64,000 bases of DNA from Comamonadaceae bacterium. GTDB lineage: Bacteria > Pseudomonadota > Gammaproteobacteria > Burkholderiales > Burkholderiaceae_C. The translations under genes and the position numbers were made by a program. The DNA lies in assembly GCA_947454955.1 (NCBI GenBank), contig CANGLW010000002.1:62001-126000 (forward strand), given 5' to 3'. Below, piece after piece: positions 52,464-62,308 of this stretch. Each line of letters begins with the position of its first letter. Position 1 is the first letter of the stretch. The notes beneath the pieces are model-generated. The model worked only from the letters and a program-made list of their open reading frames with translations, made no database searches and was not told the origin of the DNA.

Positions 52464-54164
52464 ATGACGACCAGCGCGCAGGAATTCTGGGGCCAACTCA
52501 ACCAATTTACCCAGCAGTTTCAAAAACTGATGGCCAGTAACCCCGCCACGTCGTCATCGATGCCCCAATTCGGCATGCCGCAGGGACAGGGCTTGAATTT
52601 CGAGCCGTCCAAGCTGCAAAGCCTGCAGCAACAATACCTCAAAGAAGCCACCGACCTGTGGCAACAGGCTTTGAGCGCGCAAACCCCGGTGGTGGGTGAC
52701 CGCCGTTTTGCCGGTGAGGCTTGGCGCCACAACCCGGTAGCCAGCTTCGCGGCAGCCACTTATTTGCTCAACACCCGCACCTTGATGGAAATGGCTGATG
52801 CGGTGCAGGGCGACGAAAAAACCAAATCGCGTTTGCGTTTTGCGGTGGAACAGTGGGCTGCTGCCAGCGCGCCCAGCAACTTCCTGGCCTTCAATGCGGA
52901 TGCCCAGCAAAAGGCCTTGGACACCAAAGGTGAGAGCATCGCCAAGGGCCTGCAAAACCTGCTGGAAGACATGCAAAAAGGCTCGGTTTCGATGACCGAC
53001 GAGAGCCAGTTTGAAGTGGGCAAAAACGTGGCCACCACCGAAGGCGCGGTGGTGTTTGAGAACGAGTTTTTCCAGCTCATTGAGTACAAGCCCTTGACCG
53101 CCAAGGTCTACGAAAAGCCTTTCCTCCTGGTCCCACCTTGCATCAACAAGTTTTACATCCTCGACCTGCAACCTGAGAACTCCTTCATTCGCTACGCGGT
53201 GGCGCAAGGTCACCGCACTTTTGTGGTGAGTTGGCGTAACCCCGATGCCAGCATGGGCGGCAAGACGTGGGACGACTACATCGAGAACGCGGCCATCCAG
53301 GCCATCCACACCACCCAAGAGATCACTGGTGCCAAGCAAATCAATGCGCTGGGTTTCTGTGTGGGCGGCACCATCCTGGGCACGGCCTTGGCCGTGTTGG
53401 CCGCGCGCGGTGAAGACCCGGTGGCCAGTGCCACGTTCCTCACCACCTTGCTGGACTTCACCGACACCGGTGTGCTCGATGTGTTCATCGACGAGAACTT
53501 TGTGAAGTACCGCGAGATGGAGCTCGGCAAGGGCGGCTTGATGAAGGGCCGCGACCTGGCCAGCACCTTCAGTTTTTTGCGCCCCAACGATTTGGTGTGG
53601 AACTATGTGGTGGGCAACTACCTCAAGGGTGAAACCCCGCCACCCTTTGACCTGCTCTACTGGAACGGCGACTCCACCAACCTGCCGGGTCCGTTTTACG
53701 CCTGGTACTTGCGCAACACCTACCTGGAAAACAACCTCATCAAGCCGGGCAAGGTCACGGTCTGTGGCGAGAAGGTTGATTTCAGCAAGGTCAAGCTGCC
53801 GGTGTACATCTATGGTTCGCGCGAAGACCACATCGTGCCCATCGGTGGTGCGTATGCCTCTACCCAGGTGTTCCCAGGCAAGAAGCGTTTTGTCATGGGC
53901 GCCTCGGGCCACATAGCCGGCGTGATCAACCCGGCCAGCAAAAACAAACGCAGCCACTGGCTGCGCAGCGACGGCAAGCTGCCTGCCACCCGGGCTGACT
54001 GGTTATCTGGCGCCAAAGAGTTGCCAGGCAGCTGGTGGACCGATTGGTCAGACTGGCTCAAAGCACAAGCTGGCAAGCAAATTGCTGCGCCGAAAACCTA
54101 TGGCAAAGGCAAGTTCAAAGCGATCGAGCCCGCCCCCGGTCGCTATGTCAAACAAAAAGCCTGA
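52464..54164 (+). CDS. phaC: Polyhydroxyalkanoate synthase, class I
   Basis: The 566-residue enzyme polymerises 3-hydroxyacyl-CoA to PHA on granules. It has an N-terminal variable domain, then an alpha/beta-hydrolase core with the lipase-like box GFCVGGTI (nucleophile about C298), the SWRNPDASMGGKTWDDYI block, the catalytic aspartate in SREDHIVP, and the histidine in GASGHIAGVINP. Length is close to Ralstonia PhaC (589). ATG 52464 has AAGGA 6 nt upstream; ATG 52431 is less likely. It begins phaC-phaA-phaB. Confidence 0.96.
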   Translation: MTTSAQEFWGQLNQFTQQFQKLMASNPATSSSMPQFGMPQGQGLNFEPSKLQSLQQQYLKEATDLWQQALSAQTPVVGDRRFAGEAWRHNPVASFAAATYLLNTRTLMEMADAVQGDEKTKSRLRFAVEQWAAASAPSNFLAFNADAQQKALDTKGESIAKGLQNLLEDMQKGSVSMTDESQFEVGKNVATTEGAVVFENEFFQLIEYKPLTAKVYEKPFLLVPPCINKFYILDLQPENSFIRYAVAQGHRTFVVSWRNPDASMGGKTWDDYIENAAIQAIHTTQEITGAKQINALGFCVGGTILGTALAVLAARGEDPVASATFLTTLLDFTDTGVLDVFIDENFVKYREMELGKGGLMKGRDLASTFSFLRPNDLVWNYVVGNYLKGETPPPFDLLYWNGDSTNLPGPFYAWYLRNTYLENNLIKPGKVTVCGEKVDFSKVKLPVYIYGSREDHIVPIGGAYASTQVFPGKKRFVMGASGHIAGVINPASKNKRSHWLRSDGKLPATRADWLSGAKELPGSWWTDWSDWLKAQAGKQIAAPKTYGKGKFKAIEPAPGRYVKQKA

Positions 54165-54199
54165 GCCAGGCCACTCTCACACTTAACACTGGAGTCATC

Positions 54200-55378
54200 A
54201 TGGAAGACATCGTCATCGTTTCGGCAGCGCGTACCGCTGTGGGTAAATTCGGCGGCACACTGGCCAAGACACCTGCGACCGAATTAGGAGCAGCCGTCAT
54301 CAAAGGTTTGCTCGAGCGCACCGGCTTGGCGGCTGATCAAGTGGGCGAGGTCATCATGGGCCAGGTGCTGGCCGCAGGCGTGGGCCAGAACCCGGCCCGT
54401 CAGGCTTTGCTCAAAAGCGGCATGGCCAAAGAAACCCCGGCTCTGACCATCAACGCGGTGTGCGGCTCTGGCCTCAAGGCCGTCATGCTGGCCGCGCAAG
54501 CCGTGGCTTATGGCGACAGCGAGATCGTGATTGCCGGTGGCCAAGAAAACATGAGCGCATCGCCCCACGTGTTGCAGGGCAGCCGTGATGGTCAGCGCAT
54601 GGGCGACTGGAAGATGATCGACACCATGATCGTGGACGGCTTGTGGGACGTGTACAACCAGTACCACATGGGCATCACCGCTGAGAACGTGGCCAAGAAA
54701 TACGGCATCACCCGCGAGATGCAAGACGCCCTGGCCCTGGCCAGCCAGCAAAAAGCTGCTGCAGCACAAGATGCGGGCAAGTTTGCCGATGAGATCGTGC
54801 CTTTCAGCATCGCGCAGAAAAAGGGCGATCCCATCGTGTTTGCCAACGATGAATTCATCAACAAGAAAACCAATGCCGAAGCCCTGGCCGGTCTGCGCCC
54901 CGCGTTTGACAAAGCCGGTGGTGTGACCGCAGGCAACGCCTCAGGCATCAACGACGGTGCGGCTGCCGTGATGGTGATGACCGCCAAGAAAGCCGCGGCC
55001 TTGGGCTTAAAGCCTCTGGGTCGTATCGCCAGCTTTGCCTCCAGTGGCTTAGACCCAGCCTTCATGGGCATGGGCCCCGTGCCTGCCTCGCAAAAAGCAC
55101 TGGCGCGCGCCGGCTGGAAAGCTGCAGACCTGGACCTGTTGGAAATCAACGAGGCCTTTGCCGCCCAAGCTTGCGCGGTGAACAATGAGATGGGCTGGGA
55201 CACCAGCAAGGTCAATGTGAATGGTGGCGCGATTGCCATCGGTCACCCCATTGGTGCATCGGGTTGCCGCATTTTGGTGACCCTGTTGCATGAGATGCAG
55301 CGCCGTGATGCCAAAAAGGGCATTGCCAGCTTGTGCATTGGCGGCGGTATGGGCGTGGCCCTGACCATCGAGCGTTGA
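54200..55378 (+). CDS. phaA: Acetyl-CoA acetyltransferase (beta-ketothiolase)
   Basis: The 392-residue thiolase condenses two acetyl-CoA to acetoacetyl-CoA. Catalytic residues are present: NAVCGSGLKAV (about C88), GHPIGASGCRIL (histidine) and CIGGGMGVAL (second cysteine). ATG 54200 follows GGAG; the frame extends upstream only into phaC. Its position between phaC and phaB indicates polyhydroxybutyrate synthesis. Confidence 0.96.
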   Translation: MEDIVIVSAARTAVGKFGGTLAKTPATELGAAVIKGLLERTGLAADQVGEVIMGQVLAAGVGQNPARQALLKSGMAKETPALTINAVCGSGLKAVMLAAQAVAYGDSEIVIAGGQENMSASPHVLQGSRDGQRMGDWKMIDTMIVDGLWDVYNQYHMGITAENVAKKYGITREMQDALALASQQKAAAAQDAGKFADEIVPFSIAQKKGDPIVFANDEFINKKTNAEALAGLRPAFDKAGGVTAGNASGINDGAAAVMVMTAKKAAALGLKPLGRIASFASSGLDPAFMGMGPVPASQKALARAGWKAADLDLLEINEAFAAQACAVNNEMGWDTSKVNVNGGAIAIGHPIGASGCRILVTLLHEMQRRDAKKGIASLCIGGGMGVALTIER

Positions 55379-55407
55379 AGAATATTTAATTAACCAAGGA
55401 GATGACA

Positions 55408-56145
55408 ATGACTCAAAAAGTAGCGTACGTGACGGGTGGTATGGGTGGCATCGGAACCGCTATTTGCCAGCGTTTGCACAAAGAAGGTTTCAAGGTGATT
55501 GCCGGTTGCGGCCCCACCCGCGATTTCCAGAAGTGGCTCGACGAGCAAAAGGCACTGGGCTACACCTTCTACGCCTCGGTGGGCAATGTGGGCGACTGGG
55601 ATTCCACCGTCGCAGCTTTCGCCAAAACCAAAGCGGAGCATGGCACGATCGACGTGCTGGTGAACAACGCCGGTATCACCCGTGACCGTATGTTCATCAA
55701 AATGACCCGTGAAGACTGGGATGCCGTGATTGAAACCAACCTGAACTCCATGTTCAACGTGACCAAACAGGTGGTTGGTGACATGGTGGAAAAAGGCTGG
55801 GGCCGCATCGTCAACATCTCGTCGGTCAACGGCGAAAAAGGTCAGGCTGGCCAGACCAACTACTCGGCGGCTAAAGCCGGTATGCACGGCTTCTCGATGG
55901 CCTTGGCCCAAGAGCTGGCCACCAAGGGCGTGACGGTCAACACCGTGAGCCCGGGCTACATCGGCACCGACATGGTCAAGGCCATCCGCGAGGATGTGCT
56001 GGCCAAGATCGTGGCCACCGTGCCCGTGAAGCGCTTGGGCGAGCCCAGCGAGATCGCTTCCATCATCGCTTGGCTGGCGTCTGAAGAAGGTGGTTACGCC
56101 ACCGGTGCAGACTTCTCGGTCAACGGTGGTTTGCACATGGGTTGA
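55408..56145 (+). CDS. phaB: Acetoacetyl-CoA reductase
   Basis: The 245-residue SDR reduces acetoacetyl-CoA to (R)-3-hydroxybutyryl-CoA with NADPH. Motifs: TGGMGGIG, NNAGITRDRMFIKM, NISSVNGEKGQAGQTNYSAAKAG and the C-terminal GADFSVNGGLHMG. The TGGMGGIG and GQTNYSAAKAG forms are those of PhaB of Ralstonia. ATG 55408 is used, with AAGGAG 6 nt upstream. A UUCG-loop terminator follows. Confidence 0.96.
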   Translation: MTQKVAYVTGGMGGIGTAICQRLHKEGFKVIAGCGPTRDFQKWLDEQKALGYTFYASVGNVGDWDSTVAAFAKTKAEHGTIDVLVNNAGITRDRMFIKMTREDWDAVIETNLNSMFNVTKQVVGDMVEKGWGRIVNISSVNGEKGQAGQTNYSAAKAGMHGFSMALAQELATKGVTVNTVSPGYIGTDMVKAIREDVLAKIVATVPVKRLGEPSEIASIIAWLASEEGGYATGADFSVNGGLHMG

Positions 56146-56166
56146 TCAAACCCTGTGTGTTGTTGA

Positions 56167-56192
56167 GGGCCTCTTCGGAGGCCCTTTTCTTT
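56167..56192 (+). terminator. Intrinsic terminator after phaB
   Basis: GGGCCTC (56167-56173), loop TTCG, GAGGCCC (56178-56184) and TTTTCTTT. It ends the phaC-phaA-phaB operon. Confidence 0.92.
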
Positions 56193-56282
56193 GGGGCTCT
56201 CAAGCTGCGACGCCTCACACCAAGAACACCTTGATTTGAGCCAAGTCAATTCTGCGCAGCGCAGAGTTTGGTGTACTGGGGC

Positions 56283-57218
56283 ATGCCTGAGGTCATCACG
56301 CTCACCCTCAACCCGTGTGTGGATGTGAGCACCGCCACGGCGCAGGTGCAGCCCACCCACAAGCTGCGTTGCAGCGAGCCGGTGCGCACACCCGGTGGCG
56401 GCGGGGTGAACGTGGCGCGCTACCTCACGCGCCTGGGGCATGACGCGCTGGCGGTGCATACCGCGGGTGGGCCAAGCGGGGCCTTGCTGCAGCAACTGCT
56501 TCGGGCTGAAGGTGTGTCGCAACTGACGCTGCCCATCGCGCAGGAAACCCGGCAAAGCTGGCATGTGCAAGAGCACAGCAGCGGTCAAGAGTTTCGCTTT
56601 GTCATGCCAGGGCCGCCACTCAGTGCCCAAGCTTGGACGGATGCCACGGTGGCTTGGCGCGACCAATTGGACAGCTGTCCCCGGGTGGTGGTGCTCAGCG
56701 GCAGTCTGCCACCTGGTGCGCCACCCGATGCTTATGCCCAGCTTTTAAGTGACAGCCATGAAGTCTTCACCGTGGTGGATGCCAGCGGCTTGGCGCTGCA
56801 CCATGCCTTGGCCGTGGGGGTGGGTTTGGTCAAACCCAGTTTGAACGAGCTGCGGGCCTATACCGGCCTGGGCTTGCATGAACGCGCCGAGCAAATTGCC
56901 GCCATCCAAAGCTTGGTGGCACAACAGCGCGCGCAGGTGGTGGTGTTGTCGCTGGGCGAAGAGGGCGCTTTGCTGGCCGCGCCTGACACCTTGTTGCAGG
57001 TCAATGCGCCAGCTGACCAGGTGATGAGCGCGGTGGGCGCTGGCGACAGCATGGTCGCCGGCTTGGTGAGTGGTTTTTTGCAGGGCATGAGCTGGTCTGA
57101 TGCCTTGGCTTGGGCCAGTGCGGTGTCCGCAGCTACGGTGAGCCATGCGCCTGGTAATGCCTGGACAAAAAAAGACCCGCTGGCCTTTCGGTCGCGGGTC
57201 TTGCTACAAACTTTGTAG
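56283..57218 (+). CDS. PfkB-family sugar kinase (1-phosphofructokinase/LacC type)
   Basis: The 311-residue ribokinase-fold protein has PGGGGVNVARYLTRLGHDA near the start, LSGSLPPGAPPDAYAQL, KPSLNELRAYTG, and the ATP/catalytic motif SAVGAGDSMVAGLVSGFL. These match 1-phosphofructokinase and 6-phosphofructokinase isozyme 2. The substrate cannot be fixed from sequence; no PTS genes are near. ATG 56283 is used; TTG 56268 also lies in frame. The last codons contain a minus-strand terminator and the stop codon lies in a 12-bp tandem repeat. Confidence 0.88.
   Translation: MPEVITLTLNPCVDVSTATAQVQPTHKLRCSEPVRTPGGGGVNVARYLTRLGHDALAVHTAGGPSGALLQQLLRAEGVSQLTLPIAQETRQSWHVQEHSSGQEFRFVMPGPPLSAQAWTDATVAWRDQLDSCPRVVVLSGSLPPGAPPDAYAQLLSDSHEVFTVVDASGLALHHALAVGVGLVKPSLNELRAYTGLGLHERAEQIAAIQSLVAQQRAQVVVLSLGEEGALLAAPDTLLQVNAPADQVMSAVGAGDSMVAGLVSGFLQGMSWSDALAWASAVSAATVSHAPGNAWTKKDPLAFRSRVLLQTL
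57167..57200 (-). terminator. Minus-strand terminator inside the pfkB 3' end
   Basis: Read on the minus strand, GACCCGC (57200-57194) and GCGGGTC (57180-57174) pair around a 13-nt loop and are followed by seven T (57173-57167). It is placed to end the convergent frc transcript (stop at 57265) and is embedded in pfkB coding sequence. Confidence 0.82.
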
Positions 57219-57219
57219 C
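57203..57219. repeat. 17-bp perfect palindrome (GCTA-N9-TAGC family) at the pfkB stop
   Basis: GCTACAAA-C-TTTGTAGC. Its right arm is the beginning of the 12-bp tandem repeat that follows, and the pfkB stop TAG lies within it. Confidence 0.65.
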
Positions 57220-57259
57220 TGTATTTGTAGCTGTATTTGTAGCTGTATTTGTAGCTGTA
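57212..57259. repeat. Four perfect 12-bp tandem repeats
   Basis: TTTGTAGCTGTA is repeated four times without a change. The first copy contains the pfkB stop codon; the last ends 5 bp before the frc stop codon. Such perfect short repeats change copy number by slippage. Each copy has TAG in the same frame, so expansions cannot lengthen PfkB. Confidence 0.95.
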
Positions 57260-57264
57260 GGGGC

Positions 57265-58512
57265 TTAGATGACCTTGCTGGCGCGCAGATCTTCAATTTG
57301 CTCGGTGGTGTAACCCAACTGTTGCAACACCTCCACCGTGTGTTCACCCAGTAGGGGCGAGCGGGTGACTTCGGTGATGCTGTCCGAGAGTTTGATGGGG
57401 TTGCCAACCGTGAGGTACTTGCCACGGGTGGGGTGGTCCACTTCCACCACGGTGCCTGTTTCACGCAGCGACTGGTCTTCGGCGATTTCTTTCATCGACA
57501 AAATCGGGCCGCAAGGAATGTCGTACTGGTTGAGGATGTCCATGGCCTCGAACTTGGTCTTGGTCTTGGTCCACTCTTCAATGCGCGCGAAGATCGACTT
57601 GAGGTGGGGCAAACGCGCAGCCGGTGTGGCGTAATGCGGGTCGGTGATCCAGCTCTCTTCGTCGATGATTTTGCAAATGGCTGGCCACACGGCGGCCTGG
57701 GTGATGAAGTAAATGTAGGCGTTGGGGTCTTTCTGCCAGCCTTTGCACTTCAAGATCCAGCCAGGTTGGCCGCCGCCTGAGGCGTTGCCCGCGCGGGGCA
57801 CCGACTCGCCAAACTCCATGTCGGGGTACTGGGGGTACTCGGTGAGTTCACCCACGCGCTCCAGGCGCTGTTGGTCACGCAGTTTCACGCGGCACAGGTT
57901 GAGCACCGCGTCTTGCATGGCGGCCAGCACCTTTTGGCCACGGCCGGTTTTTTCGCGCTGGAACAGGGCGGTCACAATGCCCAGGGCCAGGTGCAAGCCC
58001 GTGCCCGAGTCACCAATTTGCGCGCCGGTCACCACCGGTGGGCCGTCGTCAAAACCGGTGGTTGATGCAGCACCTCCTGCGCACTGCGCCACGTTCTCGT
58101 ACACCTTGCAGTCCACATAAGGGCCAGGGCCAAAGCCTTTGACCGAGGCCAGGATCATGCGGGGGTTGATCTCTTGGATTTTTTCCCAGGAAAAGCCCAT
58201 GCGGTCCAGGGCGCCTGGCGCGAAGTTTTCCACCATCACATCGCACTCTTGGATGAGCTTGACCAGCACCGCTTTGCCCTTGGGGTCTTTGGTGTTGATG
58301 GTCACCGAGCGCTTGTTGTGGTTGAGCATGGTGAAGTACAAGCTGTCCACACCGGGAATGTCACGCAGCTGGCCGCGTGTGGCGTCGCCTTCGCCGGCTT
58401 TTTCCACCTTGATCACATCCGCGCCAAACCAGGCCAGCAACTGGGTGCAGGTCGGTCCGGACTGGACGTGGGTGAAGTCCAAAATCTTCACGCCATCGAG
58501 GGCTTTGCTCAT
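57265..58512 (-). CDS. CoA-transferase family III, formyl-CoA:oxalate CoA-transferase-like (paralogue 1)
   Basis: The 415-residue protein has the class III CoA-transferase layout: [61 protein letters not shown], and the catalytic aspartate in [11 protein letters not shown]. It is closely related to the second frc in the window (59189-60460), with long shared stretches such as [12 protein letters not shown]. It moves CoA between formate and oxalate or similar acids. It stands apart from oxc, separated by a PAS gene and a terminator. ATG 58512 has AGGAG upstream. Confidence 0.9.
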   Translation of the reverse strand: MSKALDGVKILDFTHVQSGPTCTQLLAWFGADVIKVEKAGEGDATRGQLRDIPGVDSLYFTMLNHNKRSVTINTKDPKGKAVLVKLIQECDVMVENFAPGALDRMGFSWEKIQEINPRMILASVKGFGPGPYVDCKVYENVAQCAGGAASTTGFDDGPPVVTGAQIGDSGTGLHLALGIVTALFQREKTGRGQKVLAAMQDAVLNLCRVKLRDQQRLERVGELTEYPQYPDMEFGESVPRAGNASGGGQPGWILKCKGWQKDPNAYIYFITQAAVWPAICKIIDEESWITDPHYATPAARLPHLKSIFARIEEWTKTKTKFEAMDILNQYDIPCGPILSMKEIAEDQSLRETGTVVEVDHPTRGKYLTVGNPIKLSDSITEVTRSPLLGEHTVEVLQQLGYTTEQIEDLRASKVI

Positions 58513-58656
58513 GTGAATACTCCTGAAGTTTAAAAAACCGGGGCAGTCGCCAAGGCGACGCAATGCCAAGCATTGTAGATAGCTTGGCTGACAGCCGGGA
58601 TGGATTCTTAGATTCAGGCCCCCAAACGGGGCAGGCAGGGGCTTGCAGCGGGGTTT

Positions 58657-59103
58657 TTAGCTGGGCGAACCGTTGTTTTTCACAGCGGCTTCCAACTCGG
58701 CCATGCGTTTTTTCAGCGCACGGTCTTCGGCAAATCTTGCCGTCTCGTTGCGGATGACCGCAGCCACCCCGGTCACCTCGCCAGCTGGGTCCTTGAGCAT
58801 GGCCACGGTGAAGGCGATCGACATGTTCTCGCCGGCCTTGTTGACGGCTGGCACGCGCAGCACATCGTTGCCGTAACGGGTGGTGCCGGTTTCCATGGAA
58901 TGGGCGTAGCCATCGTGGTGGCGGGAGCGCAGCCGCTCGGGGGTGATGAGGTTGAGGGTCTGGCCCAGGGCTTCGTCCTCGGTGTAGCCAAACATGCGCT
59001 GCGCGCCCGGGTTCCACAGGGTGATCAGGCCGGCGCGGTCACACACGATCACCGCATCGCCAATGGCGGCCACCAGGTCTTGGGTATCAATTTGGGTTTT
59101 CAT
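58657..59103 (-). CDS. Single PAS-domain protein
   Basis: The 148-residue protein is one PAS domain (LVAAIGDAVIVCDRAGLITLWNPGAQRMFGYTEDEALGQTL, RLRSRHHDGYAHSMETGTTRYGNDVLRVPAVNKAGENMSIAFTVAMLKDPAGEVTGVAAVIRNET) followed by a short coiled helix. There is no output domain, so it may bind a ligand or heme and act through protein contacts. It lies between two frc paralogues; a 17-bp palindrome sits 11 bp upstream of its ATG. Confidence 0.9.
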   Translation of the reverse strand: MKTQIDTQDLVAAIGDAVIVCDRAGLITLWNPGAQRMFGYTEDEALGQTLNLITPERLRSRHHDGYAHSMETGTTRYGNDVLRVPAVNKAGENMSIAFTVAMLKDPAGEVTGVAAVIRNETARFAEDRALKKRMAELEAAVKNNGSPS

Positions 59104-59113
59104 GGTGCTCCTT

Positions 59114-59130
59114 GCTATCTTAACGATAGC
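59114..59130. repeat. 17-bp palindrome (GCTA-N9-TAGC family) before the PAS gene
   Basis: GCTATC-TTAAC-GATAGC, with perfect 6-bp arms. It has the same arms and spacing as the site at 2687-2703 in thrS. It is placed where the PAS-gene promoter or leader would be. Confidence 0.6.
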
Positions 59131-59134
59131 ACCC

Positions 59135-59164
59135 AAGAAAAACGGCGCCTGGTGTGGCGCCGTT
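59135..59164 (-). terminator. Minus-strand terminator after frc (oxc operon)
   Basis: On the minus strand AACGGCGCC (59164-59156), a 6-nt loop and GGCGCCGTT (59149-59141) are followed by TTTCTT. It ends the oxc-frc transcript and isolates the PAS gene. Confidence 0.85.
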
Positions 59165-59188
59165 GTTTCATATCAAAACAAGCGTTGT

Positions 59189-60460
59189 TTAGACGGCCTT
59201 GGAAGCGTGCATGGCAGCAATTTGCTCCTTGCTGTAGCCCAACTCGGCCAAGACCTCGTCGGTGTGCTGGCCCAGCAGTGGCGAGGCAGTGACTTCAGGC
59301 TTGAGGTCCGAGAACTTGATGGGGCTGCCGATGGTGAAGTAGCTGCCGCGCACAGGGTGGGGCACTTCCACAATCGAGCCGCTCTTGCGCAGGGACTCGT
59401 CACGCAACAGTTCTTTCATGGACAAGACCGGCGCGCAAGGGATGTCGAACTTGCGGAAGATGTCCACGGCTTCGAACTTGGTCTTGTCTTTGATGAAGTC
59501 CTCGATGGTGGCGAAGATGTCCATGATGTGTGGCTGACGGCCTTTAGGCGTGTTGTAAGCCGGGTCGTTTTTCCACTCGGGTTTGCCCAAGGCGTCGCAA
59601 ATTGGCTCCCAGGCGTGGCCTTGCACGGTGAAATAAATGTAGGCGTTGGGGTCGGTCTCCCAGCCCTTGCATTTCAGAATCCAGCCGGGCTGACCGCCAC
59701 CGCCGGCATTACCGCCACGGGGGGTGACCTTGTCGGCGAAGGCTTCCATTTCATGCGGGTACTGGGGGTACTCTTCCAGGTAGCCGATGCGCTCCAGGCG
59801 CTGTTGGTCGCGCATTTTCACGCGGCACAGGTTGAGCACCGCGTCTTGCATGGATACAGCGACTTTCTGGCCCTTGCCGGTTTGCTGGCGGCCGATGATG
59901 GCCGTCAAAATGCCAATGGCCAGGTGCATGCCGGTGTTGGAGTCGCCCAAGGCTGCGGCAGAGATGGTGGGCTCGGAATGCTCGCCTTTCCACCAGCCGG
60001 TGGTGGAAGCCGAGCCACCAGCGCACTGCGCGACGTTTTCGTAGACCTTGAGGTCCTCGTAGTGGTGACCTTCGCTGAAGCCCTTGACCGAGGCCAGGAT
60101 CATGCCAGGGTTGAGCTTTTGGATGTATTCCCAGGTGAAGCCCATGCGGTCCAGCGCGCCGGGGCCGAAGTTCTCGACCATCACGTCAGACTCTTTGATG
60201 AGCTTTTCCAACACGGCTTTGCCCTCGGGGTTCTTGGTGTCCAGGGTCAGCGAGCGCTTGTTGCTGTTGAGCATGGTGAAGTACAGCGCGTCAGCTTCGG
60301 GGATGTCGCGCAGCTGGCTGCGGGTCACATCGCCAGCGCCGGGACGCTCGACCTTGATCACATCCGCGCCGAACCAGGCCAGCAGCTGGGTACAGGCGGG
60401 GCCGGCTTGCACGTGGGTGAAGTCGATGATTTTGATGCCACTCAGGGGTTTGTTGCTCAT
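59189..60460 (-). CDS. frc: Formyl-CoA:oxalate CoA-transferase (paralogue 2, oxc-linked)
   Basis: The 423-residue class III CoA-transferase is close in length to Oxalobacter Frc (428). It carries [62 protein letters not shown], the catalytic aspartate in [11 protein letters not shown] and [15 protein letters not shown]. It moves CoA from formyl-CoA to oxalate. Located 23 bp after oxc on the same strand with GGAG before the ATG, it forms the standard two-enzyme oxalate pathway. Confidence 0.95.
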   Translation of the reverse strand: MSNKPLSGIKIIDFTHVQAGPACTQLLAWFGADVIKVERPGAGDVTRSQLRDIPEADALYFTMLNSNKRSLTLDTKNPEGKAVLEKLIKESDVMVENFGPGALDRMGFTWEYIQKLNPGMILASVKGFSEGHHYEDLKVYENVAQCAGGSASTTGWWKGEHSEPTISAAALGDSNTGMHLAIGILTAIIGRQQTGKGQKVAVSMQDAVLNLCRVKMRDQQRLERIGYLEEYPQYPHEMEAFADKVTPRGGNAGGGGQPGWILKCKGWETDPNAYIYFTVQGHAWEPICDALGKPEWKNDPAYNTPKGRQPHIMDIFATIEDFIKDKTKFEAVDIFRKFDIPCAPVLSMKELLRDESLRKSGSIVEVPHPVRGSYFTIGSPIKFSDLKPEVTASPLLGQHTDEVLAELGYSKEQIAAMHASKAV

Positions 60461-60483
60461 GGTGTTCTCCAGGTGTTAAAGGG

Positions 60484-62202
60484 TTATTTCTTGGCGGTTT
60501 TAGGATTCAGGCTGGTGATGCGGCCGCTCTCGGTGCCAGCGGTCTCGTCAATCACCGCGTTGATCAGCGTGGGTTGGCGGCTGCGGATGGCTTCTTCCAT
60601 GGCGGCGCGCAATTCAGCAGGGTTGCTGGCGTTCACACCCACACCGCCAAAGGCTTGCATGAGCATGTCGTAGCGCGCACCTTTGACGAACACGGTGGGG
60701 GCCACATCGGGGCCGCCGGTGGGGTTGACGTCGGTGCCGCGGTACACGCCGTTGTTGTTCATGATGACCACGCACACCGGCAGCTTGTAGCGGCAGATGG
60801 TCTCGACTTCCATGCCTGAGAAGCCAAAGGCGCTGTCGCCTTCGATGGCAATGACTTGCTGGCCGGTTTCCACCGCAGCAGCCACCGAGAAGCCCATGCC
60901 GATGCCCATGATGCCCCAGGTGCCCACGTCCAAGCGCTTACGCGGCTTGTACATGTCCACGATGCTGCGGGTGAAGTCCAGCGCGTTGGCGCCTTCGTTG
61001 ACCAAAATCGCATCGGGGTTGGCCTTGATGATGTCGCGCACCACGTTCAGGGCGCTGTGGAAGTTCATTGGCACGGGGTCTTTGGCCAGGGTCTCGGCCA
61101 TCTTGGCCACGTTCTTGGTCTTGCGCTCATTGATCGCATCGAGCCACTCGGCTGGCGGCTTGGCCCAGCCTTTATTCACATGCTCGAGCAGGGCAGACAC
61201 GCACGAACCAATGTCGCCCACCAGCGGGGCGTCAATGCGCACATTGCTGTCCATCTCTTGGGCCGAGATGTCGATCTGCACAAACTTCTGACCACCCCAG
61301 GCTTTGGCATCTTTGCCGCCCCAGGTTTTGCCCTTGCCGTGCGAAAGCAGCCAGTTCAAACGTGCACCGATCATCAGCACCACATCGGCCTCAGGCAGCA
61401 CATACGAGCGTGCAGCCGCGGCTGATTGGTCATGGGTGTCGGGCAGCAAACCTTTGGCCATGGACATGGGCAAATAAGGAATGCCGGTTTTTTCCACCAG
61501 GGCGCGGATGTCGTCGTCCGCACGGGCGTAAGCCGCGCCTTTGCCCAGCAAAATCAAAGGCTTCTTCGCGCCCTTGAGCAGGTCCACCGCGCGTTGCACC
61601 GCATCGGCTGCAGGGATCTGGCGGGGGGCTGCGTCCACCACCTGGATGAGCGAGTCTTTGCCAGCCTGCGCGTCCATGGTTTGGCTAAAGAGCTTGGCAG
61701 GCAGGTCCAGGTACACACCACCGGGGCGACCCGACACCGCAGCACGGATGGCGCGCGCAATGCCCACACCAATGTCTTCAGCGTGCAGCACGCGAAACGC
61801 TGCCTTACACAGGGGCTTGGCAATGGCCAGCTGGTCCATCTCTTCATAGTCACCTTGCTGCAGGTCCACAATCTCGCGCTCGCTGGAGCCGCTGATGAGG
61901 ATCATGGGGAAGCAGTTGGTGGTGGCGTTGGTCAGGGCTGTGAGGCCATTCAAAAAGCCAGGGGCAGACACGGTCAGGCAGATGCCAGGCTTTTGCGTCA
62001 AAAAGCCGGCGATGGCGGCGGCGTTGCCAGCATGTTGCTCATGGCGGAAAGAAATCACGCGCATGCCTTCTGCCTGGGCCATGCGGGTCAGGTCGGTGAT
62101 GGGGATACCAGGCAGACCGTAGATGGTGTTGATGCCATTGAGTTTGAGGGCATCAATGACCAGGTGAAAGCCGTCGGTCGTGGGGGAGGTGGTGTCTGTC
62201 AT
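60484..62202 (-). CDS. oxc: Oxalyl-CoA decarboxylase
   Basis: The 572-residue thiamine-diphosphate enzyme decarboxylates oxalyl-CoA to formyl-CoA. Motifs: [54 protein letters not shown] (with the cofactor-activating glutamate), and the ThDP/Mg motif [32 protein letters not shown]. Length fits Oxalobacter Oxc (568). It is first in oxc-frc, diverging from a Crp/Fnr gene; the shared region has an FNR-type box in class II position for oxc. Confidence 0.96.
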   Translation of the reverse strand: MTDTTSPTTDGFHLVIDALKLNGINTIYGLPGIPITDLTRMAQAEGMRVISFRHEQHAGNAAAIAGFLTQKPGICLTVSAPGFLNGLTALTNATTNCFPMILISGSSEREIVDLQQGDYEEMDQLAIAKPLCKAAFRVLHAEDIGVGIARAIRAAVSGRPGGVYLDLPAKLFSQTMDAQAGKDSLIQVVDAAPRQIPAADAVQRAVDLLKGAKKPLILLGKGAAYARADDDIRALVEKTGIPYLPMSMAKGLLPDTHDQSAAAARSYVLPEADVVLMIGARLNWLLSHGKGKTWGGKDAKAWGGQKFVQIDISAQEMDSNVRIDAPLVGDIGSCVSALLEHVNKGWAKPPAEWLDAINERKTKNVAKMAETLAKDPVPMNFHSALNVVRDIIKANPDAILVNEGANALDFTRSIVDMYKPRKRLDVGTWGIMGIGMGFSVAAAVETGQQVIAIEGDSAFGFSGMEVETICRYKLPVCVVIMNNNGVYRGTDVNPTGGPDVAPTVFVKGARYDMLMQAFGGVGVNASNPAELRAAMEEAIRSRQPTLINAVIDETAGTESGRITSLNPKTAKK

Positions 62203-62308
62203 TCTTGGTCTCTTTGTGGTGAAAGGCTCGGGAAAAAACTAAAGCATGATTCGTCCGCGAACCCGCTAGATTTATAGGTTTTCAGCATTTTTAGCAAACC
62301 ATCGCGGT

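Noticed and set aside
58994..60673. 559-codon plus-strand open frame
   Set aside because: It lies antisense to frc, the PAS gene and the oxc end, which all have clear family motifs; its translation (poly-His/Gly/Val-rich) is typical of a high-GC shadow frame.
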